Shown piece by piece: positions 1-10,600 of a stretch of 30,730 nt of DNA (position 1 is the stretch's first letter; each line of letters starts with the position of its first letter). A program made the position numbers and the translations under genes. The notes below the pieces were generated by a model. The model made no database searches. It saw nothing but the letters and a program-made list of their open reading frames with translations, and was not told where the DNA came from. The DNA is from Gnetum montanum (taxonomy: Eukaryota; Streptophyta; Gnetopsida; Gnetales; Gnetaceae): contig MNCI01008305.1 of NCBI GenBank assembly GCA_015680685.1, positions 467,285-498,014 of the forward strand. Reading direction: 5' to 3'.

Positions 1-1560
1 TTTTTTTTTATTAATTTCAATTTTATAGATTTTTATCCATCTTTTATTTTTGTCTTCTCATACAAATCATCCAAGATCTTATGTTTAGCTTTAACTACAA
101 CTAATTTTATCTTCTTCTCTACTATGTTGTACATTAATCCAATCTTTTTAGTTCTTACTTTACTTTCTTTAAAATAATTCATTCTATTGAATATATTGCA
201 TGAGATTAAAGAAAATAAATATTACCTTATTTTAGCTTATTGTTATGTCACTAATATTAGAAAATAGCAATTATCTTTTATCATTGTTATGCTAGGCATA
301 CATATGACCTAGTTTCCAAGCTTCTTCAATTTTCAAGTAGCAAACTTGATTATTAGTTAGTATTTAAGATATCAAATAATCATTCATTATACCTCAAAAG
401 ATCATCATCATCATTTTAGCCTTGTCCCAACAAAATGCATTAGCTACATGAGTTCTTTTTCATCATTTGCCTCTATGAAAAGTTCATTATACTTCAAAAG
501 ATGTAAACAAAAATGAGATTGAAAACTACTTATTGGAATAAAATAAATTATTAGATTTGACCATGTTGAATATGATGAAAATTTTTTTCAAAAGCTCTTG
601 TTTTACTTATGATAGATAGAAAAAATGATTGCCATTGATTTATTATTAACTACTTTACAAAATGTTAGAGATATCTTGGATTTTTACATTGGAGCTAAAT
701 TAGTTGAATTGATACATTGTCATTTAGAACTTTTCAATTAAGGTAATTTGTTATAATTATAGTAAATATAAAAAATGAGGTATGTGAATTATTATAAATC
801 ATAAAAAAACATTGCAACAAGAATTATAATATTTGCACCTCTTAGAATGCACCTAGAATATCCTACCAACAAAGTATTTAGACTTTTCAATGGCAAAATG
901 CAAAAGGATCTTTGGATGAATGTGGTCAACAAATCTAATAAAAAGTTAAAGGGTTAGCAAGGAAAATTGATATTTTAGGTAAATAGAATTTACTTTGTAT
1001 AAGATTAGTTATCTAGTCCATGCCTTTGTATTCTTTTCAATCATATAAAGTACAAAAAAGCATTATCTCTATTTTGGGGAAAAAAAGTGTTCTTTCTTTG
1101 GTCCAAATATTTATAAGCCATGATCTATTGGTGATGGATGGGGTTGAAACAATTAGAACATCTAAATCTAACATTTTATGAGCAAGGTTGCTTAGTAGAT
1201 TAAAACTAAAAATAAGAATTAGATTCAACTTATAAAGAAAAACTATTTGTATATTAATCGAGCATTTTTCTTGGCCTCAATAATTATTAATACATCTCCT
1301 TTATGGGAATGCATGGAAAGTATAAAATAATGGTACATTCAAAAAGTAAGCATTTTTAAAGCTAGTTACACAATCAAGTTCATTTATCAATAATGTTATC
1401 CTAGTTTTCATAAGTCTATTCATGCTAAATAACGTTATGGATCTTTGGTGCCTAAGAATTTTTATTTTGGTTCTTCTCTCAAAACTTGTAAATGAGAACT
1501 TTTTATTCTGTATTTTTTGTATTTAATGTGAAATATTTGGAGTAGTAGGTATCTATAAGA
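1..1560. other. AT-rich sequence, no recognisable gene
   Basis: This stretch is strongly A/T-rich and contains only short open frames with no motif I can place. The frame around 1040-1200 is open for about 60 codons on either strand but resembles nothing I know. It is most likely old transposable-element sequence, judged by composition and neighbours only. Confidence 0.5.
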
Positions 1561-1564
1561 ATAA

Positions 1565-2000
1565 TAAATGTCTACAGAAGTAGTTAGATTATTTCAAGAA
1601 ACTTGGTGTACAAAATACAGTAGATATATCTATGAGATATGTATATGTCTACTATATGATGGAGTTGTGGGAGAGAAGTCCTAATTAGAATTGACATGCA
1701 CTTAGAATGAGTTAAGTGAATTAATAGATGTCTATGGGTATGATAAATGTTTACCAAGCTATAGGAGTGAAGTCCAAAATTTGACCAAGTATTATAGTAG
1801 ACATCTACAAATGAGTTAGACATCTATGACATGAGGACTTGCATTCAAATGGCAAATGATTTGCAAAAGATATCTATCTAAGAAGTAAACATCTAGGAAA
1901 AAAGTCAATATCTTTGTAGTAGACATCTAGGTAAAAAAATTTATAACATTTAGTATACATCTCAACCCTAGTAGACATTTATGATGCTATAGATATCCAT
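1565..2000 (+). repeat. Cluster of the palindromic word TAGACATCTA, probable LTR U3
   Basis: The word TAGACATCTA or its reverse complement TAGATGTCTA recurs with variants, for example near 1568, 1650, 1727, 1798, 1818, 1865, 1885, 1919 and 1960. Spacing is irregular, so this is not a simple tandem repeat. It lies about 300-700 bp upstream of a TATA box at 2280. That arrangement is what one expects of the enhancer-bearing U3 part of a plus-oriented LTR. No LTR end was found, so element boundaries are open. Confidence 0.5.
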
Positions 2001-2279
2001 CCTATTAAACATAGCATGAATGTGTGATCATCTTCTTCTTAGTCTCTTACTCCTTCATAGTCTTTACTTTTGTATGTTAAGTTGAGTCCTTGCCATGTTT
2101 GTAGTCAATTATGCTTTGTATCCATATTTGTAGGTCATGTTGATAGTTAGAAGTGTGATGTTTCTATGTTTTTGAGCATAGAAGAAGGTTAGGTTGAATT
2201 ATTATAAAATAAGCAAGTAAGGGCTAAGAGGCTCCATGTTGGGCCATTTCAAATTTGGCAAAATCCTTTGGCCTAAAAG

Positions 2280-2291
2280 TATAAATAAATA
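2280..2291 (+). promoter_or_regulatory. TATA box of a probable plus-oriented LTR
   Basis: TATAAATAAATA is followed by a short purine stretch and then a T/C-rich leader containing ATTGAATGAAG, a layout typical of plant LTR retrotransposon promoters. The word cluster at 1.56-2.0 kb lies upstream. The TATA box is a direct observation; promoter function is inferred. Confidence 0.45.
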
Positions 2292-2299
2292 GAGGTAAA

Positions 2300-3236
2300 C
2301 CCTTCACATTTGTACTTATGTTAAGCATTTTATTCATTGAATGAAGAAACTGTTTCTTTCCTTCATTTGGTGTGTGAATGTGCATTTAAGCTTACTTGAT
2401 TTGATGCTCTCTTCACATTCTTATAAGCCTGAGCTCTTATAATTGAGTATTTCTTAATGCCTCTCATCCATTCTCTCACTTGCTCTTAATGAATCTTCCA
2501 ATTTTTCATAATCGAGCCTCACAACCCTCATATTCTCATAGCTTATCCTCTCATTATCTCAAGTTTTCTCAAGCACTAAGTGTTTTTAGGTTTAATTTTA
2601 ATCTCATGTTTAATTTGGATTTTTTTAGCATGCTTAGCTTAGAATTTTCATGTATGCTATTTAATTTGAGGTTCTATATTTATGTTAAAGAATTGAAATT
2701 TTATTGGAGTTTAGAAGCATGCATTCTTGGAGGGATTTATTTTAATTTCCCCTATAAGAAGCTTTAGCATTAAGAAATTTTTAAGTTTTCACATGTTTTA
2801 GAGTCGAATTCTACTCTAATATAAGTGAATTATAACTTCATTTTGGGTTGTTATTAGATTCCCTTTTTCTTCTCACAAGCTTGAAGTAATTTTCATGTTG
2901 TAAACCCATGGAACATGATAAATCAAATATGTTTTATTATCCTCTTTAGTTCTAAACACTTATCTAAAATCTAGACCTTATTCTTGAGGTGTAGCATCTT
3001 ATTTCTCTTTCAAATATGAAAATTTAAAGTGTATTGTATTTTTCCTAAATTTCTTTAAGATCCTTGAAATGTATAGTCTCTTTTACATTTTATATTTAAA
3101 AACTAGCCTCAATTAGTTCCTAAATTAAAAACTTGAAGTTGTAGTGTAACTATGCAAACTACAACCTAACCATGACCCATTCTTTCACTTGTAGTTAACT
3201 TATAGTGACTTTCAAGTTTCTCTAAGAAAATCCAAA
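2300..3236. other. Probable LTR R/U5 and decayed sequence, no gene
   Basis: The sequence downstream of the TATA box is T-rich with many CTC and TTC words, as in an LTR R/U5 or leader. The plus-strand frame at 2480-2767 is open for 95 codons. Its product is hydrophobic and rich in Phe, Leu and Ser, and it has no recognisable motif. I treat it as chance in T-rich DNA. Confidence 0.4.
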
Positions 3237-3350
3237 CTTACAATATTTTGCTTTGTATTTGAACATAGCCTATAGACTTAGTAGTAATTTGCAACTTATG
3301 ACATTTTACTTTATATTTAACCATGACCTATGTTTTTACTAGTAATCATT
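3237..3350. repeat. Imperfect tandem duplication of about 56 bp
   Basis: Two consecutive units, about 3237-3290 and 3294-3349, align along their length. Each has CTTA followed by an ATTTT-CTTT core, a TATTT-AAC/GAACAT centre, a GACCTAT/GCCTATA block and an end of TAGTAAT. The surrounding 3.1-3.56 kb also repeats ACTTGTAG and CTTGTGATT words, so this may be another LTR word cluster. Confidence 0.55.
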
Positions 3351-3949
3351 TCTAGTCTTTTGTTTTTGGCCAAATATGACTTGTAGCATCTTATGATATA
3401 TACTGAAACTTACAATTTGCTCATGGTTGAAGAAGTAATTGACCTTAACCTTCATCAAAAGTTATGCTTAACTTGTGATTTTACAATAGACCAGCCATAG
3501 ACAATCCACCACTTGCAGTCTGACTTGTGATTAGCTTGTTGACCTCTATTACTTGCTTCAACCTTTAATTACCTTCAATAGAACTATTAAAGAGATCTTA
3601 TTATTATTATGACACTCAAACATATTCTCATCCATCCAAAAAATGGTTAATAATTAATGAGCGATAGAGAATCCCAACACTCAACTATACATGTCACAAG
3701 TGCTCACACATGACAAGATCGTAATCTGTGGATGGACAATATAAGTGTACTAGTGAGTTGATGATAAGTTTTTGATCATTATCTTATCATTGAAGTTAGT
3801 CAAGTGTAAAACATATGTTTTAACTCTTAGTGAGGTATATGATCAGTTGATGTTATTTCGGCTCTAAGTGTGATAATAGTAAACATAGTAAAAATGATTA
3901 TAAATTCTATTACTAAAGCCAATGAAAATATAAAACTATTCTATCCTAT
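3351..3949. other. No gene seen
   Basis: A/T-rich sequence with ACTTGTAG-type words in its first 200 bases and nothing recognisable after that. No ORF longer than about 60 codons is present. Confidence 0.5.
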
Positions 3950-4524
3950 TCATGATAAGCATTTGATCCTAGCTTTTCATACACATCCTAGACTAATGTA
4001 ATTATTACTAGAATTACTAAATAACTTTACCATTAAGCAAATCAAGTAAAGTTGCTACTAGGTTACTAAACAATTACACTTTACGCTTGAAACTAGTCGT
4101 ACTTATTTCATCCATTTTAACATCTAATGGAATAGTAAATATCTTTGGAAATGTAAATGACAAGGCAAAAGTAAAATACATAGAAATGTAAATCTATTCT
4201 ATGTGAAATGTTGTAATGATGAAGAATAATCTTGATCTTTATTGTTGGTCATGAATTATGTCTAGGAACAATCCACTCAAATAAGGATGTTGTATAACTA
4301 TAATTCACCACACTTCATGTATTCACAACTAACTCTAAATTTACAAAAATAAATTGCAAGAATTTAACTAAGTATTGGCAAAAACATTACACTTAACAAG
4401 ATGGTGGACTCATATTTATAGGCATGAACATGACCTACTACATCATATATTGAGCTACGATATTACATCTATGATATTATAGATATGATATCATAGTCAT
4501 TTACATCAAATGTTTTATCATACC
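3950..4524 (-). repeat. LTR-like repeat A, minus orientation
   Basis: This segment aligns with repeat B (5515-6253). They share CATACACATC at the low-coordinate end, a block with TACTAGAATTACTAAAT against TACTGGGATTACCAAAT, then a CTTTATT block, and CATATTTATAGG against GTATTTATAGG, which is a TATA box on the minus strand. At the high end the minus strand reads GTTGTGGGGGTATGAT, a polypurine-tract-like run before a possible LTR start. Between TATA and this end lies a cluster of GATATCATA-like words (4441-4500). The exact ends are uncertain. Confidence 0.5.
4441..4500 (-). repeat. GATATCATA-type word cluster in repeat A
   Basis: Near-palindromic words such as GATATTACATC, GATATTATAGATATG and GATATCATAGTC follow one another here. 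On the minus strand they lie just upstream of the TATA box, the position of the word clusters in the other LTR-like repeats. A related set occurs at 8985-9050 (GATATTGTAGATAC, GATATCATATC, ATGATATCAAC). Confidence 0.5.
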
Positions 4525-4739
4525 CCCACAACTAATTGAAAACTCATCCTTGAGTTCAAACAAAAAGAGTATAGAAATCTTACAAACTTGTAGGGTTACA
4601 TAGACTTAATAACATGACATATATACATGACTAACTACTGAATATATATGATGTATTTTTATTTGAGTGGTGTTATAAAATTATCATGCAAATCATGATT
4701 GATACATAAGATAATTTTATGAGAAGCATAAAACAAAGA

Positions 4740-5291
4740 AAAAAAATTGGAGCTTAATGTAGTCTCTTAAGTCCCTAGTATTAACAACTTCTCCATCATC
4801 CTATTGCCTTTGTCATCTACCTTTCTGAACTGATATTTAGTTAGCAATGCTCTTAGCTTTTCTTCTTTATCCCTAAGATTATGCATAGTCCATGCCACAC
4901 TAGCAATGTTTTCTAGTGTTGGAACTTTCCAAGGACATGGAAATTATGTAAAAATTTAATTATCTTTAACATATCATGCTAAAAACTATATTCATTCCAC
5001 TTCAAAGGCCTTGGAAACCTTGTATAGTTCTTGATAATCTATCATTCTTCTAGCTAGATTTACTACTACATATTTCTAGTCTTGATAATATATTTTAACT
5101 ACTTGAAGTTCAAAGTTGGCAATGTGGTGCTTTTTTTGTGCATCTTTTCTACCCACATACTCTTTTTCATACATGGAATACATGGTAGCCACTTGTTGCT
5201 CCAATTCTATCTTTGGTGATGAGCGGCGAGGTACCCCTACGCTCAACCATACGAATATGAGTGTTTCATGCATGATCCAATTGAATTTCAA
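4740..5291 (-). pseudogene. Decayed coiled-coil protein of a minus-strand retroelement
   Basis: Read on the minus strand, 5291-5076 is open for 71 codons and is rich in Glu, Gln and Lys with heptad-like spacing (motifs KIELEQQVATMYSM and YEKEYVGRKDAQKKHH). After stops the same charged, helix-like character continues to about 4740 (LRDKEEKLRALLTKYQF). It lies immediately 5' of repeat A in the same orientation, so it is probably the C-terminal end of that element's gag-like protein. A similar coiled-coil relic sits in the same place next to repeat B. I cannot name a family from this fragment. Confidence 0.4.
5217..5253. repeat. 37-bp dispersed repeat, copy 1
   Basis: This 37-bp sequence starting TGATGAGCGGCGAGGTACC matches the last 37 bases of the window at 34 of 37 positions. 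It can form a stem of GAGCG with CGCTC around an inner AGG/CCT stem and a TACC loop. It lies in the minus-strand coiled-coil frame, where it encodes VWLSVGVPRRSS. Read on the plus strand it encodes DERRGTPTLNHT. Confidence 0.8.
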
Positions 5292-5514
5292 GGACTAAGT
5301 GCTTATGTGCCCTTGTGGAATAAGGATAGGTTGGTTGATCATTGTCTTCCCAAGCTTACCTATATGTCATGATTGTATGGTTAAGTAAGCTTGAGGCATA
5401 TGATTTTTATAGCTTTTATGTTTTTATTTCTTGCACTAGTAGGGAAGAAGAGAGGTAACTAAGTGACTAATTTAACTTAACTACTCATTAACTAAGTTCT
5501 AACTAATCCTAACA

Positions 5515-6253
5515 CTAGCATTCATTCCCACTTGCCATACACATCTTGAACCAATGCAACACTACTGGGATTACCAAATGCTAATCATTATTGGGTTACC
5601 AAGCATTACATGCATGCTCAAAGCGGTCTTTCTTGTGTAATTTAACGATTTGCTTAATTGATTTGTGCTAATAATAGAAATGTAAAGTGCATAAAATAAA
5701 ATAAATGCATAAGAAACTAAAATAAAAGAAATGCGTAAGAAAAAAAATCTCAAGTGCAGCAAGGATGAATCGAAGAGCTCATCTTTATTACCATACACAA
5801 GGTGTGCTTAGGTACACAATGCTCGAATAAAGATCTAACCACACTTAGGCCTCCTGCTATGGGTACTTGGAAAATACTCTAACTTTCAAACAGACTACAA
5901 GAGTTTCGCTACTTGACTGTTAAAAGATTTCTTCCCAATTGTGCACCTGGGCACTGTATTTATAGGCTTGGAAGCAACTACTCTAATTATTAGAATAACT
6001 GCTAGAGTAACCACTCTAATAATTAGAGTAACTACTCTCATCATTTGGTCTACCTACTATTAACATGACCAACTTAATATATCATAAATTTACTAAACTC
6101 ATATATTCTATCAAATATTTATTCTATATGTCTTTGTTTTTGAGCTATGCTTAATTGACCAATGCAAGATTGTCTAGGATGGGTTGTCGATCAGGTAATT
6201 GTTGCATGATGGAATATAAATCTCCTTTTTATTAATTTATTTATACATTCCCA
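5515..6253 (-). repeat. LTR-like repeat B, minus orientation
   Basis: This is the second copy of the LTR-like repeat, diverged from repeat A but alignable from CATACACATC through the minus-strand TATA box (TATTTATAGG at about 5958-5967 on the plus strand). Upstream of TATA on the minus strand is a palindromic word cluster. The high-coordinate end reads, on the minus strand, GAGCAAGTGGGAATG, a purine run followed by TG. A similar GGCAAGTGGGAATG occurs at the low end near 5520-5535. Exact boundaries are not certain. Confidence 0.5.
5980..6029 (-). repeat. ACTCTAAT/ATTAGAGT inverted-repeat cluster
   Basis: Two palindromic units occur: ACTCTAAT-T-ATTAGAAT (5980-5996) and ACTCTAAT-A-ATTAGAGT (6013-6029), the second with perfect 8-base arms. 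Further partial copies (CTAGAGTAAC, TACTCTC) lie between and after them. They sit just upstream of the minus-strand TATA box of repeat B. Confidence 0.75.
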
Positions 6254-7091
6254 CTTGCTCTTTGAAGTGTTCTTTGAGCCTTTCATGTTTTTTGGCCTCA
6301 TTATGTCATGCATTGATCTTAATAGTTGATTTTTCTTTAGCTGTGTGTACTTCTTCCATTAATAATGTTCTATTCTCTCTAGTCCACTATCATGTATTCA
6401 AGTTGACTCTAGTAAATTATTTTCTTAACTAATGAGTGCTTTCCTCAGGCATGTTCTTTTCCTTCTTTACATTTATTAATCTAAATTTTTGTACAACAAT
6501 CCTTTTATTTTCTTCCTCTAATGTAGTAATTGCACTTGCATGGGCATATATCTAGGCATATGCAGCTAAAGTGTTCCATATTACCTTCTCTCTTTCTATT
6601 TCTAGTTATTTCTAATTGATCATCATTTGATTAACTTGATCATTTTTGAACTACTATACTTCTCTAGGTGCTATCTACTATGCAAGATCTTGTTTTTTTG
6701 CTTTTAATTTAGCTAATTCGTGTTCTAGTCTTTATACATCAATATTAGTGTATTGCAACCTTGTTCTAGATATGACTAGTTTTTTTTTCTTTTTTGGTAG
6801 AAATTAGTTCTAACTAAAGTGCTGAGATATCACTAGGAATATCTAAAAGATTCTATATAAATTGGCTTATTTATACTAGTATATCCAAAGCATCTTCATT
6901 TCTGCAAGGGACATGATTTTTTTTCTTGATGTTCCAGCTAAAGTTTGAACATATTTAGTTCCAAAAATATCTACTAGTGGTACAACAAAGACATTAAATG
7001 ACTCTTTGATGTGACATATGACTATATTTGCTACTCCTATTGCATCTTGGCATTGCATAATCACCACTATGACTCCTTCTATTTCTAACAT
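6254..7091 (-). pseudogene. Decayed coiled-coil C-terminal part of a minus-strand element protein
   Basis: Minus-strand translation gives charged helical sequence interrupted by stops, for example ELAKLKAKKQDLA near 6710, LEIEREKVIWNTLAAYA near 6590 and ITTLEEENKRIVVQKF near 6510. The best open frame is 7091-6876 (71 codons). It lies directly upstream of repeat B in the same orientation. Together with the Transposase_32-like relic at 7.4-8.3 kb it suggests one protein with an N-terminal globular domain and a C-terminal coiled coil. It has many in-frame stops and is not functional. Confidence 0.4.
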
Positions 7092-7399
7092 TGCCTAAAA
7101 GGATGTAGCATTTTCTAAAATTCGTTGTGTGCATTCATCATTTTCCTCTTCCTGCAAAGATACTTGACCACTAGTTAATTCTATTGATATGATAGGTCTA
7201 CTAGGATTATCTTTAACTCAATACATGCTTGATATCTCTCTATTGCTCCAACTTCTTATGTCTACAATTTTTTGTAGATGGCTCATGGAAGATCTATAGT
7301 ATATTTGTTATGCTAGCGAAGCACTTGATCCTACTTTCTTTGCAACTTAGGTTGACCCACTAGTTCCTACTTTATTTCTAAAGATAGAATGTTTGTCAT
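7092..7399 (-). other. Linker sequence of the decayed minus-strand protein
   Basis: Broken minus-strand reading frames join the coiled-coil part to the N-terminal relic. No domain or motif was recognised here. Confidence 0.3.
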
Positions 7400-8330
7400 T
7401 AGTGTTGTTTAAATTTTATCCTTGCCACCTGTTGGTTTTTCCACTTGATCTTTCTTAGATGGCACTAGTTTGGAAATCTCTATGTAAGATGCATTTTGGG
7501 CTTTAAATATAACATCATTAGTGTATCCCAAAATACTTGCCTATTTCAACAACTTTCTAATGAGACAAGAAAATGGAAGAGTGGGGTTCCCTATCTTCTT
7601 ATCTTTAGACCTTCTTTGTATTTAGAGAAATAATAAGTATGCCATATTTACCTAAATTTTTTTCATTAAGATGACACTTCAATAGCATATGTAGATATTT
7701 TGTTGAGCCTCTTCGTAGGTAAGATGTGGTATGTCCTTATCTTGAAATAAATTTTCTCCATTGTAGATAATCCATTATAATTTTTTTTATTGTTTCATAT
7801 ATCCTTTACAAACATGAGTCCCTAACATCTATGTGAGACATTGTAGATATTTGAGTAATGTTGGCTTTGATATTTGGTAGATTCATTACTTTAGCAATGG
7901 CCTCCACTGAGTAAGACACTATCACTCCAATCTTCATGATAGCATCATCTTGTTAATTATGCTAGAACTATATGTCTCCCTTAAATACCAGTCATTGTTG
8001 CTTGAAATAATAGGTTAGAAGGATGAGTCTTGTAACTATTTACACATCTCTATAGGTGAGAAATCCATTAAAAACCCAAATTTTAGTTCCACTAGGATAA
8101 TGAACATGGTGGAATTTTCTTGAATGTCCTTTAGACATTCATTTGAGAGTGTGAGGCATTATCCTTGATCTAGAAAAAGTAGTACTACAACCTCTACTTG
8201 CACAAACTATCCTATTGCTGGTGTGGGCTACTGGATTGAGTAAGATTGTGCTTCTTGCTCCTCAAGAGATGTCTGTTGTTTACCTCATCCTCTACCTCTT
8301 CCCTTAAACCTCTTTTCTCTAGTTTGTCAC
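7400..8330 (-). pseudogene. Relic resembling the putative plant transposon protein domain (Transposase_32-like)
   Basis: Minus-strand reading gives SYSVEAIAKVMNLPNIKA near 7850-7900, the place where this family has a sentence like 'fs...I..~lglP'. About 250 bases on comes a helical stretch (GKYGILIISLNTKKV) followed by a hydrophobic segment, as in the family's second half. Such proteins occur as gag-like or accessory ORFs in plant gypsy elements. The match is by pattern only and the frame is broken by several stops. The alternative is unrelated low-complexity decay. Confidence 0.35.
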
Positions 8331-8954
8331 AATCCTCCTACTTCATGTATCATTTTCAATGATATTTACAATCACAAGAAATATCAAGATTATCTAAAAA
8401 TTCCAGAAAAATTTCTAACATTTCATAACCTTTCATTGGATTTTGGATTATAATAAAAAATGTTATATATAATTAATTTTATTTTTAAATTTGATTGTAA
8501 TGTTTGAAAATTTGTTAATTTAGAAAAAAACTCTATTTCAAAAAAACCCTTAATTAAACAATTTTCCTACTAATTGGAAATAATTTTTAACTTGAATGAC
8601 CTATCACTTATCCTTGATTTATTGTTTAAAAATATCATAATATTATTTGGAAACAAATTTGTAAGTTAATTGACTTAAATCAAATTGAAATGTTATTGTT
8701 ATTTGTTCTAGTTTATAATACTTACACTTAATTAATCTTCCATGCATTTGAAAAAAATTGCAAATTTCACAGAATTATTCGTAAATGTTCTCCCCCACGA
8801 CTAAGATGTTTACTATGGAATCAAAAGGACATAGAAATGATTCCAATCAAGTGTCTATTCAGGAAGATATGGAACTTAAAAAGCTTTCATAATGGAAAAA
8901 TTGCTTGAACTTTGCTTACATTAAATGGTAGAAATGAAAATTTTTCTAATGGTC

Positions 8955-8970
8955 CACACACACACACACA
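8955..8970. repeat. (CA)8 microsatellite
   Basis: Eight uninterrupted CA dinucleotides. Confidence 0.95.
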
Positions 8971-9789
8971 TAGTTTTTAATATGTGTGATATTGTAGATA
9001 CAGTATCGTACATGCAATATTGCAGGTGATGGGATATCATATCTATGATATCAACTTTGAAATTTTTAAAATATTTGCAAATTTTGATGAAACAAATTAA
9101 TGAAATGGGTCACCTAGAAGGTGTTAAGGTATTACAAAGTGTTCTTTATTATAGATGATGCCTACAATGTGGTATTTTATTGTCAAAATGATATTAGTTA
9201 AGAAGTTCATGTAAGGTAAATCAACTAGAGTTTAGGAAGTGATTTGATAGAAAAAAATTGCTAAGTTTAGAAATGAATATGAATTTGTAGGAAAGTAGTG
9301 ATTATTAGCAAAGTATCTAGGAGGTATGAGATGATGTGGAGTTATTATATGTATTTATTGTATAACTACTGCATTAACCTTACCAAAGGACTATCTTCAA
9401 GCATGGGTAACATGTCTTTCTAGTGGCATGACAAAACAACATTTATTTTAGAACATACTAACATTTTATATTAGAACACAACTAACTAATACAACATGAT
9501 AGTGTAATAAGACTCATAGTAAAAGCTTTAGGGAATTCAAAAAACCCCTTGATGTCATACCCTTTTTATTGTCGCTTGCCTTTTCACCTTCTCATCAAGG
9601 CATAATGTTCACTAGTTTATTTGTGATGAAAATATCGTTATGTCTATGGTAAGAACATCTTCTTATTAGAAATGAGTGTATAGATAATGTGATCTTACTA
9701 TATATACCATTAGTCATTCAATGATTTGATAACATAAGGTGAAATTCTTATTGTTCAACTACATCTTACACATTACTTGATAATTTATT

Positions 9790-10016
9790 AAATAATCAAT
9801 AACAAAAATAGAAAGATTGCATTAAGAATCAAAGATATAGAATAATTGGAAAACATATAAAGAATTGAGAAAATATTAAAGGATTAGAAAGTAGCAAGAA
9901 TTGTGAAAATATCAAAGAATGTTAAAGATATTAAAGAATTAAAAATGCCAAGAATTAGAAAGATTGTAAAGAATTTAGAAAAAATGAAGAAAAATGTAAA
10001 AAGATTTCACAATGTC
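9790..10016 (-). repeat. A-rich reiterated words (AAAGAATTAGAAA theme)
   Basis: Variants of AAAGAATT, ATTAAAGAATT and AGAATTAGAAA recur about every 20-30 bases. The cluster lies immediately inside the putative LTR start on the minus strand, the position of U3. Confidence 0.6.
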
Positions 10017-10034
10017 TAAGGACAAGAAGTGACA

Positions 10035-10046
10035 CCCTCACGACTA
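10035..10046 (-). promoter_or_regulatory. Polypurine tract of the Athila-like gypsy element
   Basis: On the minus strand TAGTCGTGAGGG runs directly into TGTCAC, a standard junction of internal region, polypurine tract and 3' LTR. In an active element this tract would prime plus-strand DNA synthesis. Confidence 0.5.
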
Positions 10047-10600
10047 TTGTTAAAGAAAGTAATACGAAAGATTATATGGGAGATGGGCCTAGCAGGATTC
10101 ATGGTAGGGTCACTTAATGATGAAAAGTCATAAAATGACTTGACTTATTGAATATTAACAAGAAATAGTTTCTGTGGGTTAGTTCAATGATAAATTTGCA
10201 TGGCACTAGATTGGTACATGACATGAACTATATAGTGTCCTTCCCACAAACTTTGGAACTTAGTCTTCTAAGTGACATGGTTTGGGTTGTAGTAAAGGAC
10301 TCTATCATTAGGTTTAATAGAAACTTGTCTAATCTTAGTATCATGTCAATATTTGGAGTAATTCTTATAAATCTCATTACTCATTTAGGCCATTAATTGA
10401 TTTTCATCTAATGGATTAGGATTCATTAGTTGCTCCTTTTTGGATAGATTTATCTAAGTTGAGCACATAAGTTATGGCTAGGATATTTTTGTTTACCTGA
10501 ATTGGAAAGATAGGTAATTTACTATAGACAAGTTCATATCAAAAATATCATATAAGAAGTTTCTAGGTTGACTGATATGTCCATAGAACACCATTAAGCT
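10047..10600 (-). other. 3' end of integrase and post-integrase sequence, not resolved
   Basis: This is expected to hold the integrase C-terminus, but I found no recognisable motif. The plus-strand open frame at 10187-10396 is antisense to the element and is judged a chance ORF. Confidence 0.35.

Larger units (their letters stand above)
8340..10034 (-). repeat. LTR-like region, probably containing the 3' LTR of the Athila-like element
   Basis: The high end begins, on the minus strand, with TGTCACTTC (reverse complement of the bases ending at 10034) directly after a polypurine tract, as expected for a 3' LTR. The region is A/T-rich and has no coding frame. It includes a cluster of AAAGAATT/ATTAAAG words (9790-10016), a (CA)8 microsatellite at 8955-8970 and GATATCATATC words at 8985-9050. 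A second polypurine-like run lies at 8792-8803, so more than one LTR may be present. The low-coordinate end is not located. Confidence 0.45.

Noticed and set aside
1565-2000. CRISPR-like array
   Set aside because: The words are only about 10 bases, irregularly spaced and in both orientations. There are no uniform spacers, and the context is a plant LTR.
2480-2767. 95-codon plus-strand open frame as a gene
   Set aside because: The Phe/Leu/Ser-rich product is what T-rich LTR-like sequence gives by chance, and no domain is visible.
5217-5253. tRNA or small structured RNA gene
   Set aside because: The hairpin is too short, no cloverleaf or A/B box pattern is present, and it lies in retroelement-derived sequence.
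10187-10396. 69-codon plus-strand open frame
   Set aside because: It is antisense to the end of the Athila-like pol region and has no recognisable motif.
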